Source: Farysia itapuensis
Taxonomy: Eukaryota; Basidiomycota; Ustilaginomycetes; Ustilaginales; Ustilaginaceae
Length of the DNA: 64,000 nt
Reading direction: 5' to 3'
Assembly (NCBI GenBank): GCA_023212645.1
Contig: JALBYC010000005.1
Location: 124,001-188,000, forward strand
Positions 9,820 to 17,996 of the stretch are shown in pieces; the first letter of the stretch is position 1, and every line of letters starts with the position of its first letter. The translations under genes and the position numbers were made by a program. The notes under the pieces were generated by a model. That model had not been told where the DNA came from. It searched no databases and saw only the letters and a program-made list of their open reading frames with translations.

Positions 9820-11034
9820 CTAGCGGTAGGCGATCGGCCTTTCCAAGATTGGATCTGGATCAAAAGGCTGAGCCCTTTCACCTCCGGCAATCAGGTCACT
9901 CCAGAACAGCACGTCACCTCGTCGGAGAAAGCGCGATCCAATCGGAGTCTCCGAAGTGCGCGACGGAGTGCTTGGGTTTCTTGGGCGTCCGTGGCTGACA
10001 TTGTGCACTTGAAGCTCTTCCTGCTGGAATTGCTGTTGATAGCTTGCTGTTCCCGGCTCCGACTTTTCAGCTTCGAAGTCGTCGTCCTCCGTCAGCGATT
10101 GAGCGAGATTGGGGAGGTACAGGTCCCGATGTGCCGAGTTGCCGAGTCGATATAGATCTGCCTGTAGAGATCTGTTACGCGTTTGTTCCAGATACACCTG
10201 TCTGAGGCGCTCAGAGGAAGGAAGAGGTCTCGAAGCGCGGACGCCAGGCTCTCCACACACGTATCGTCGCTCCCTTACGGAGATCTCAGAGCAATGCAGC
10301 ACGGTGCGATGACCGTTGGAGCTCCTCTGGTGCTTCATGACGCTGTTCGTGCATCGAGCGCAAGGAGAGATGATATTGTACCCCACTTGAGCTCCACAGC
10401 CGTAGCAACCTAAGGTCTGCGTCAGACACTCGCATGTCCGCTCAACGGGCGGCTCCGTGGGATCCAGTCCGCCATGGAACGCAGAGGATGTATAGTACGG
10501 CCCACAAGTGGTAGGGACAATGTCGGTACTGTATAGCGTGATGTTGGGTTTCAAGAGCAGCACCGCTTTCATGCCTCGGTCGCTCAAAAAGTTTCCACAA
10601 TGCTTGCAGTTGAGCAAGTAGATCTTATGTTGCGCCTCTCTCGAGGTTGGAGGCGTGGGGGCCGGTTGCGTCACTGAGTCCTGCCGGGAAGAATACCCTA
10701 CCGGATCGCGAGACGGCAGCATAGAAACGGTGCTTGAAGATCTCTCATTGTCTTGAGCTGAGGAGCGAAGCATGCGGTCATGCTGAGACGTGTGAATGGA
10801 CTGATTGGAGCCATCGTTCCTGGCATACCTTAGACTGGGGTAAGGTGACCGTCGCTCAGACGCGGACGCTCGTGAGCTGTTGCCGATTGTACGAGAAGCG
10901 CTCGGATGCTGACTGATAGACTCCAAGGCATATGACTGTCTTGGAATTGAAGGCCAGGACGAAAGCAAGCTTGAAGGATCGGGTCTGGTCGCGGACAGCC
11001 CGTCAAGTCTGCTCTCGGCTGTCGCTTGTGGCAT
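9820..11034 (-). CDS. FAM72 family zinc-binding protein with long disordered flanks
   Basis: A 404-residue protein whose middle (about 139-265) matches the small FAM72 family. It has IYLLNCKHCGNFLSDRGMKAVLL (Cys143, Cys146), then LYSTDIVPT, a Cys-x-Cys pair, GCYGCGAQVGYNIISPCARC, and a histidine-rich stretch before VLHCSEI. The paired cysteines suggest structural zinc. In mammals FAM72A binds the uracil-DNA glycosylase UNG2 and lowers its level; whether fungal members do so is unknown. Human FAM72 is about 149 residues, so this protein adds roughly 138 N-terminal and 140 C-terminal residues of Ser/Arg/Gln-rich, probably disordered sequence. The start is the first in-frame ATG (11032-11034); the frame stays open to beyond 11136 without another ATG, so a short 5' exon cannot be excluded. 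Confidence 0.75.
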   Translation of the reverse strand: MPQATAESRLDGLSATRPDPSSLLSSWPSIPRQSYALESISQHPSASRTIGNSSRASASERRSPYPSLRYARNDGSNQSIHTSQHDRMLRSSAQDNERSSSTVSMLPSRDPVGYSSRQDSVTQPAPTPPTSREAQHKIYLLNCKHCGNFLSDRGMKAVLLLKPNITLYSTDIVPTTCGPYYTSSAFHGGLDPTEPPVERTCECLTQTLGCYGCGAQVGYNIISPCARCTNSVMKHQRSSNGHRTVLHCSEISVRERRYVCGEPGVRASRPLPSSERLRQVYLEQTRNRSLQADLYRLGNSAHRDLYLPNLAQSLTEDDDFEAEKSEPGTASYQQQFQQEELQVHNVSHGRPRNPSTPSRTSETPIGSRFLRRGDVLFWSDLIAGGERAQPFDPDPILERPIAYR

Positions 11035-13688
11035 ATGGTGGGGAACCTTGCACACAGAGGTCTGTGGGCTGCGGTCCTTCAGAGAACAAGAGCGATACAA
11101 CGGCGAAGTGGCGGGTGAGTCGATGGCGGTATACAAGCTGGGCTAGGGTTGGCGCAAAGGAAGTAGAGGTGGTGGAAGAGAGGAGAGATGGAGCGGTTGT
11201 CAAGCTATGCTCTCAAGCAGATAGAACAGGCAGACCGGAGGAGGCCCGACAAAGTGTGATGAACGAAAGGAACGGTTCGCGCAGATGGGCTGAATAGGGC
11301 GCGGACAGTCAAGGTGCAAGTCACGACAGTACTGCGGCTGCAAATGAAGACCAAAGCCTGGAGTCCGAGTCGTAAAGCCGCGGTAAACGTAACACAAGGA
11401 GGAGACAGGTCAGAGGGCCATCTGACAGCGGGACCAGGAGAGCATCAGACGGGACCCAGAAGTTTCTGTGTCGGAATGATGATCAAGGACAGACGGCCCC
11501 GACCGTCTCCTAACATTGTTGCGGCTCGGACCTATACATGATAGCAGCGGAAACGGACCGGAAATCTCCAGTTGTAAAAGTGGACAGACTCGTGTGAGAC
11601 ACCCATCCAAAGGTCTGGCTTCATCATCGTAACCACCAGCAAGCTGAGAGCGTAAGTCAAGGCTGTCGACCCAGAAGTCAGGAGATTTTAGACGGTCAAC
11701 TTTGAAACTGAATAAGGTTTACAAGGTTCCTTGGCTAGCAACAACGGACGGACGCATCGCAGTTTACAACAATGACCGCTGCGACCTGTACTCGGAGCCA
11801 TCCCCCTCTCACATGGCGCGCATAGGGCATGAATCGACGAAGGGAGCGGTGGGCCGGCGCCGATTTTAGCCGTCGGACTGTGACACACCACAGGCGTCTG
11901 ACCACAATTGATCGTCCTGCGTAGAATTGTCAGGGAAGCTGAACCGACGTGTGCGTCTCAAGCCCTCCTGCTGCGTCACGTTTGTATAACACGCACACAA
12001 AATGGTGGCGCTCAACGATGGACAAAAGATGCGCCCTTGCTCTCCGAACTGCTTTGTGGTGAAACATTGGGCGTAGCCGCGTAGGTCTCCACATGAAAGA
12101 AGCGCGAATACTGCCGATCTTCAAAGCCAATTTACCAATCCAAAACAAGAGAGCGCCAGTTTGACAAATGGAATTCAGTTTCGAATTGTGGAGCGTGGCT
12201 GACTTGACTATGATTTGCAACCCACACTGTGACTTGCTGCTTGCAAGAAGGTCCATCGGCAGCCATCACATATCGGGCAAGGACCTTACGAGTCACGACT
12301 TCTTGTCCCTCTGTCACTACACCTCTCTCACGATAGAGAGATAGAGTATTCAAGGACAGGAAGTGTCTTGCGTGTTCCACGGACGACAGCAGTCCTGGCC
12401 CAGTGCATGTCTTGGGCAAACACGGAGACCGGGTAGTATTCAACTCAGCTCGTTTAGCCTCGTGTAGCCCTTCCGGTGCGGTGTTGTCTCGATTTGCGCT
12501 GCTTGCACATCTGCGGTTCAGGGGCTGATTGTGTGGTCAGCCATGCATTGCACAGCATTGCACAACGCTCGCTCAGCACTCCTGACAAGTTCCGACATTC
12601 TCGGTAATCTTACCTGCCGGCAAAGCTGGATGCCTGACTGTGTTGGACAAAGTATGAGCCTTTCCCTTGACATGCCTTTGGCAGTTCTGTCGCTTTCAGA
12701 CGTAAATTGTCGGCATATGTCGAACCTCGATATCCCTTCGTGAGCTGACCCGTTGAGGTGACTCTGTTTGTTCCCGAACTTGAATGCACGACGTTCACGT
12801 ACTCTGCGTCGGTCAACTCTCGCTGTGTCTCCGCAAAGGTGGTTTACATCGCAGACCACGTTTTTGTGACAATTCTCAGACTCCGCCAGGAACAGACAAC
12901 GATGAGCGGAGAATTTTTAATTTCGGTCCATTTCGTTGTCCCGGTGAAACCCAAGGTGAGACAACACACTCATACAATCAGCTTTGGTCCAGAACGCAAG
13001 GCAGTGCCAGTAGCTCCAGCCAGTTGTCTTGAAGGCGAAGGGCTTCAAAATTCCACTAAATCGGACAAATTATAGAGCGGGTGACGTCGGCTTCGCCGTC
13101 CAGTCGGCCCCGACGCAGACACGGGCATGCCTCTGTAGTGTTGCTTCCGTTCCGACCCCGTGCCAAGGGCGTTCCAACGCAACGTGGCTTCCTTGCAAAT
13201 TTGCTCAATGCCTCGTGGAGTCGTGCTACTCTACCCGATGAGCAGTAACTGAATTCGCAGTGATCAATTCGTCATGTGCGTCCGTCGAGCAAGCCGGACT
13301 CACTCGAATCAGCTGATGGAAGGGCCTCACTCTGACACGCCTGTTACAACACAAGACGATCGAGGTCTCAAGCAAAGCTTGCAGAGGAGATTTGTCTGAT
13401 TCCCTTCACTAGCTGGGATGCTGCGTCACTCGGCAAGCTGTTTCCGCAGAAGTGTAGGCTGTACATCATCGGACAGTAGATAGCATACAGCATATAGCAC
13501 TTCTCACTTTGATAGCAAGACAGCTTTACAGCTCGATACCATCTGTAGAAATAATTTGTATGTTTAAACGTCGTGGAAAACGGGGCGATGTCCGGATTCC
13601 GCAATTTCGCGAGCGCTTTGGTTCAGCTTTACTCGCACTTCAGAGCTTCAGAACACACGGGATCGTTTGAAGTATGAGGTTTCGTATC
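11035..13688. other. 2.65-kb region without a recognisable gene
   Basis: The longest gap in the window. Open frames here are short (about 60-120 codons), overlap on both strands, mostly lack ATG starts, and translate to sequences with no domain or compositional sign of a real protein. No tRNA A/B boxes, rRNA or transposon ends were noticed. The part near 11035-11300 is the likely promoter of the FAM72-like gene, and the part near 13400-13688 is the 3' UTR of HIS3. A small tandem repeat of GCATTGCACA occurs at 12545-12564. What fills the rest is unknown: it may hold a noncoding transcript, a decayed gene, or long regulatory DNA. Confidence 0.5.
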
Positions 13689-14468
13689 TCACAACACACC
13701 TGACGACACACCAGCATCGCAGAAGAAGGGGTCAGTCATGACGTTCCGGGAGCTCGGGGATGATCACTCACCTTTGGTGCTGGGTACGTCGTCGGTGCCA
13801 GTTCTGCTGACAGCTTCCTTGATTGCCAGAGCTAAGGCTTTGAAGGCAGACTCTGAGCGGTGATGGTCGTTATCGCCTCGCAAACAGTCCACATGAAGTG
13901 TGACTCCAGCCTCCATGGCAAAGCTGTGAAAGACGTGTGGAATCATCTCACAGCTCAGGTCGCCAATCTTCTCTCGTCTGAGTCCAAGCTCGGCAACGCA
14001 GTACGGCCTTGAGCTGATGTCAATCACAGCCCGACTCAAGGCTTCGTCGAGAGGGGCGTGGCCCGTTCCATAACGCTTGATACCTTTTACAGGCCCGAGC
14101 GCCTTCTTGAAAGCTGCGCCCAATGCCAGAGCGCAGTCCTCGGCAGTGTGATGATCATCTATCCATAAGTCGCCTTCACACGCGAGTGTCAACGACATTC
14201 CACCGTGCTTTGCGAGCGCATGGAGCATCTAATTGAATCAAAGTTGCGCATAACTTCAGTCTCTTCTGTTTCGTAAAAACGAGCCACGCTTACTTACGTG
14301 GTCCAGAAAGCCGATGCCAGTTTTGACGCTGATGGTCTGCGGAGCAAATGTCGGGTGCGAGTCAAGGGAGAGCGACACTTCAATCTTGGTCTCGTTAGTC
14401 ACTCTTGACACCGTCGCACTTCGGACGTCAAATGTACTCGCATGCTGTGCTGCAGGTACTGACGCCAT
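13689..14468 (-). CDS. HIS3: Imidazoleglycerol-phosphate dehydratase (histidine biosynthesis)
   Basis: Catalyses dehydration of imidazole-glycerol phosphate, the sixth step of histidine synthesis. Three exons on the minus strand: 14468-14298, 14228-13772 and 13699-13689, separated by GT-AG introns of 69 nt (GTAAGT donor) and 72 nt (GTGAGT donor). Joined, they give 212 residues, close to the 220 of yeast His3. Splicing is decided by the family sequence: TGIGFLDH at the end of exon 1 joins [10 protein letters not shown] in exon 2, and the terminal STKG joins an 11-nt coding exon giving Val-Leu-stop, the usual ending. Metal-binding motifs DDHHTAED and the [15 protein letters not shown] repeat are intact, so it should be active. 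ATG 14468 gives a short N-terminus typical of fungi. A CCAAT box lies about 103 bp upstream. I saw no TGACTCA general-control site. Confidence 0.96.
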
Positions 14469-14570
14469 GGTAAGCTCTCCACGAATGATGCTGCGAGCGG
14501 CACCTTGTGGGAAATTTGAACGCAAGATTCTCTACAGAACGTATCTCAATCAAATTTACTCGGATCTCGG

Positions 14571-14575
14571 CCAAT
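14571..14575 (+). promoter_or_regulatory. CCAAT box upstream of HIS3
   Basis: CCAAT on the plus strand, about 103 bp upstream of the HIS3 start codon, within the 270-bp space before PGS1. Such boxes are bound by the Hap/NF-Y complex in fungi and work in either orientation. A five-base match is weak evidence on its own. Three spaced copies of GCCGCAC follow at 14600-14622. Confidence 0.3.
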
Positions 14576-14738
14576 CAAATGTCCGGCCAAATACGTTTTG
14601 CCGCACTGCCGCACCGCCGCACTCGGATCACTCACGCTTCAAGCTTACAAGCTTCAGGCACGGAGCACAAGGTGAGGTCACTCCGTATTTATGATTATGG
14701 CTGTCACTTCTCGAGTGTTCGTGCAGCAAGGTGATAGA

Positions 14739-16436
14739 CTATAGCATACCACCGAGAAACCATGCCGCTATTCTTACGCGCCTACGGACCTGCCGTTCGG
14801 GCTGACTGAAAAGCTGCTCATTCACGACGTCTGTTGCGTCCCTTTGCAAGGTCTGTACTTCGTGTCGTAATTTTTGACTGAGATCCGTTGAGCTTGTGGA
14901 TATCAGAAAGGTGCACTCCAGGTCCAAATTAGATGACCGGGAGCCGTAGTTACTCGAGCCGACATGCACCATTGTGGGCCCAGCGATGTGGCTGTCGTCA
15001 TTGTGAGTCGGAGAGTAGGGTGGGGTATACCAAATACCCTTGACGTGATAAGTCCACCCTTCTTTCTTCCATTCCTTTATCTCTACTCCTCCTTTCATCC
15101 TCTGACTGTCACTTTGGCCAAGGAGTCGTCCTTGACGCTTTAGCATCCTCCAAAACTTGAATTCAAACCAGGTGTAAGCTTCCGGAATCCAGCCAGACAC
15201 GCCCTTTGATCGGAAGAAGCCGTTCGCCTCAGGCGCTGCACAGATAATTCTGGTCACGGCGTTCCGAGAAGCTTGTGCCTGCCCTAAGAGCGTCTTGTAT
15301 GGCTGATACAGAGAGAAGTAGCCTGACGTCAGATCCAATGTTACAGGTGCGGCAGACGTAGCCGAAACAGATTGCGCCGTCGACAGGAGTCGAGGTATTG
15401 CTCTGGTCTCCTGTCGAACTCCTAGAGGTCCCATCTGCAGTAAAGGAAGCAAAAGAGTGTCGCCTTTGTCCCCGCGCTTTATTGACGCACTCTTGACTTT
15501 CCACTTTGCCGTGAAAGCCTGCATTGACGAGGCTGCTGCTTTGGACCAACCGCGTTCAGGAAGAGGATAAGCTGAATGTCCATCTTCTTGTAAACGGAGT
15601 CGAGCTCCACCATCCCATACTGTCTTCCAACTGACGGCTTCGGACGCCTGTTTGCTTGGGGAAAGATCAGCCTCGAGACGGTAGCTGAAGCGACACACAG
15701 CTTGCACGAGGCTAAACAGATAGTCACTTATAAGTCTGTGCTGCTCGATAAGCATGTACCGGTCTCTTCGGTTTGTGAAGTAGTCTCTGCTCAAGTTCGC
15801 TCCGCTGAGCACGACGTCGTTGTCAAAGCCATATATTTTCATGTGTTGTAGGCCCCAGCCTTCGTTGAAACGCTTGCCCACAATCCTGTCCAGCCAAGGG
15901 TCGAGCTTTGGCGTGCGGTACAGCCTAAGTTCCACTCTTTCAGGAAAATCTCGTTGTAGGCGCGTGATAAGGCTGGCACAAGATGGGGAAGGAAATGCTT
16001 CCCTGGTGCTTCGCAATGCGTCAACAAGTATCGTGACACGAAGATTCTCCTTCGAAGCTAATGTCGAGTGGATGATGGAGATCAATTCAGTTTCTTCTTT
16101 CCCAATATAGAGAGAGGCTAGGAATATGCGTGATTCAGCACCTCGAATCTTCCGTTTGAGTGTTTCATAAAAGTGCGAGGGCTCGTCTAGCAAAGATATC
16201 TGGGTGCCGGAAGCACGGAATATTGGCAAATCTAGATCTTTCGCCAAGGTGTCTGTGAGGCTATGATGGTCCTGCTGAGCCGTCTGATTATGACATATCG
16301 ACCGGGAATTTGAGGCAATCGTATAAGGTGAATAAGATGAGGCGACCTGTTGTCGACGGCTCGCTGGACTAGTACCTGGCCTGAGAACGGATGCTGCACA
16401 GGCTCGCGCACCCTTTTGGACAGTGAGCACTACCAT
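14739..16436 (-). CDS. PGS1: CDP-diacylglycerol-glycerol-3-phosphate 3-phosphatidyltransferase (PGP synthase)
   Basis: Makes phosphatidylglycerophosphate, the committed precursor of cardiolipin, in mitochondria. The 565-residue protein is a phospholipase-D-superfamily member with two HKD-type motifs: His198-x-Lys200-x4-Asp205 (HMKIYGFDND) followed by GANLSRDYF, and His464-x-Lys466 (YHVKGIW) followed by VGSSNYGSRSSNLDLE. The order and the second motif's GIW and RSxNLDLE are characteristic of eukaryotic Pgs1. The N-terminus from ATG 16436 is rich in Arg, Ala and Ser and lacks acidic residues, fitting a mitochondrial presequence. The frame extends to a GTG at 16490 and is then closed by a TAG, so a short upstream exon is possible but not needed. 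Confidence 0.93.
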   Translation of the reverse strand: MVVLTVQKGARACAASVLRPGTSPASRRQQVASSYSPYTIASNSRSICHNQTAQQDHHSLTDTLAKDLDLPIFRASGTQISLLDEPSHFYETLKRKIRGAESRIFLASLYIGKEETELISIIHSTLASKENLRVTILVDALRSTREAFPSPSCASLITRLQRDFPERVELRLYRTPKLDPWLDRIVGKRFNEGWGLQHMKIYGFDNDVVLSGANLSRDYFTNRRDRYMLIEQHRLISDYLFSLVQAVCRFSYRLEADLSPSKQASEAVSWKTVWDGGARLRLQEDGHSAYPLPERGWSKAAASSMQAFTAKWKVKSASIKRGDKGDTLLLPLLQMGPLGVRQETRAIPRLLSTAQSVSATSAAPVTLDLTSGYFSLYQPYKTLLGQAQASRNAVTRIICAAPEANGFFRSKGVSGWIPEAYTWFEFKFWRMLKRQGRLLGQSDSQRMKGGVEIKEWKKEGWTYHVKGIWYTPPYSPTHNDDSHIAGPTMVHVGSSNYGSRSSNLDLECTFLISTSSTDLSQKLRHEVQTLQRDATDVVNEQLFSQPERQVRRRVRIAAWFLGGML

Positions 16437-16734
16437 ACGCCCTGTCGCTACAGCGGCTGCTCGTCTATGTAGTTGACCTGAGCGCGACACTTGCTAAGAT
16501 GAGTATTGGGTGAGAAGGCAAAGTCAAAGGTGCAAAGCTTCTAAACATCCGAGTGAGCAGAACGGTGTCTTGTCAGGCATGTGGAGGCTTCTCAGAATTC
16601 TTTCAGTTTTTCTCGGTTCTCGCAAGTCGGAAGTCATGTCTACGGTGTTGGTGATCGAGCACACGCGTCGTTCTTACTCCAAGCAACACCTGGTCACCCC
16701 AACGCTCCGCACAAACGCAGCAGCGTCGTTCAAA

Positions 16735-17787
16735 ATGCCCGCGACAACACAGGAAGTAAGTTGATATCAAATTGGAGGGTCTGAAGGGTCTGCTGACGTG
16801 ACTCTTCCCTTCTCTTGACAGACAATCAATCTTTCTACTACCAATATTATCATCCACCCGTTGGTGCTTCTATCCGTGACCGACCACGCTTCACGTTCAG
16901 CCTCAGGATCGCGCAAGCGGGTTGTTGGAGTGCTGCTTGGGCAGGAGCTCAATAACGGAAAAACAATCAATGTGGCCAACTCTTTTGCAGTGCCTTTCGA
17001 AGAGGATGAACGAGACTCCAAAACCTGGTTTTTGGACCACGATTACATCTCAGGCATGATGGAGATGTTCAAGAAAGTGAACGCTCGTGAAAAGATGGTT
17101 GGATGGTACCATACTGGGCCGCGTCTACGATCTTCTGATCTGGAGATCAACGACTTGATGAAACGATTTATCCCCCGGCCTGTCATGGTCATTGTAAACC
17201 CACGACAGCGCGATGTTGGCATTCCGACCGACGCTTATTTTGCGGTAGAAGAGATCAAAGACGACGGAACAGCAACACAAAACACTTTCATGCATGTTCC
17301 ATCCACTATCGAAGCCGAGGAGGCCGAGGAAATAGGTGTTGAGCATCTACTAAGGGATATTCGTGACACCACTGCAGTCGGCACACTCTCAACTCGCGTG
17401 TCCAGCCAATTGTCAAGCATGCGCGGGCTGCAGTCAAGATTGCTAGAGATTCGCGATTATCTACAGTCGGTTGTTGAAGGCAAACTTCCGGTCAATCACC
17501 AAATCATCTACGATCTGCAAGACATCTTTAACCTCTTGCCCGATCTTGACAAGAACAGCGAAGCTGCCAAGTCGTTCGCCGTCGACAACAATGATCGACT
17601 TCTTGTCGTATATCTGTCTAGCTTGATCCGAGCTGTCATTGCGCTCCATGGCCTAATCAACAACCGCAGAGAAAACGAAAGGGGTGAAGAAGAGGCTTCT
17701 GGCACTCTACCTAGCGGCGCAAAACCGACGAAGGAAGGCGAAAAGAAGGAGGATGCGAAAGATAGCGACAAGACCCTGAATAAATAG
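16735..17787 (+). CDS. RPN8: 26S proteasome lid subunit Rpn8 (MPN domain)
   Basis: Non-catalytic partner of the deubiquitinase Rpn11 in the proteasome lid. Two exons: 16735-16755 (seven codons) and 16822-17787, split by a 66-nt GTAAGT...CAG intron. The spliced protein has 328 residues. Exon 2 starts [22 protein letters not shown], restoring the beta strand that opens the MPN fold, then GVLLGQ and FAVPFEEDE. The JAMM metal site is degenerate: [13 protein letters not shown] has only one of the His-x-His pair, as expected for Rpn8. The C-terminal half holds the helical segment that pairs with other lid subunits, and the tail is Lys/Glu-rich. An ACGCGT hexamer sits at 16663-16668 in the promoter. 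It is transcribed in the same direction as the downstream helicase, 209 bp apart. Confidence 0.96.
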
Positions 17788-17996
17788 CCTGCTTCCCTGA
17801 ACAGCTTTTGTCACATGTGCCGAATGGTTCGTTGAATTTTTCAGCTGACCGTATCTGTGATCCAGAGGATGAGGCCGTGTAGATTTTGCGATTTTGAGGA
17901 GGTCCGTACCGAATGCTGGGCCGAAATTGAATCTCCACCTGTCAATTGTCAAAAGTGTGCTGGACTTCGTGTTGCTCATATCTTTCCACGACCGCA

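Noticed and set aside
12758..13075. A 105-codon open frame in the gene-free stretch
   Set aside because: Starts at a non-ATG codon, has no recognisable domain or signal peptide, and overlaps frames of similar quality.
13700..13771. HIS3 ending at the TGA directly after STKGE
   Set aside because: That would lose the conserved terminal Gly-Val-Leu; a good GTGAGT donor and CAG acceptor restore it.
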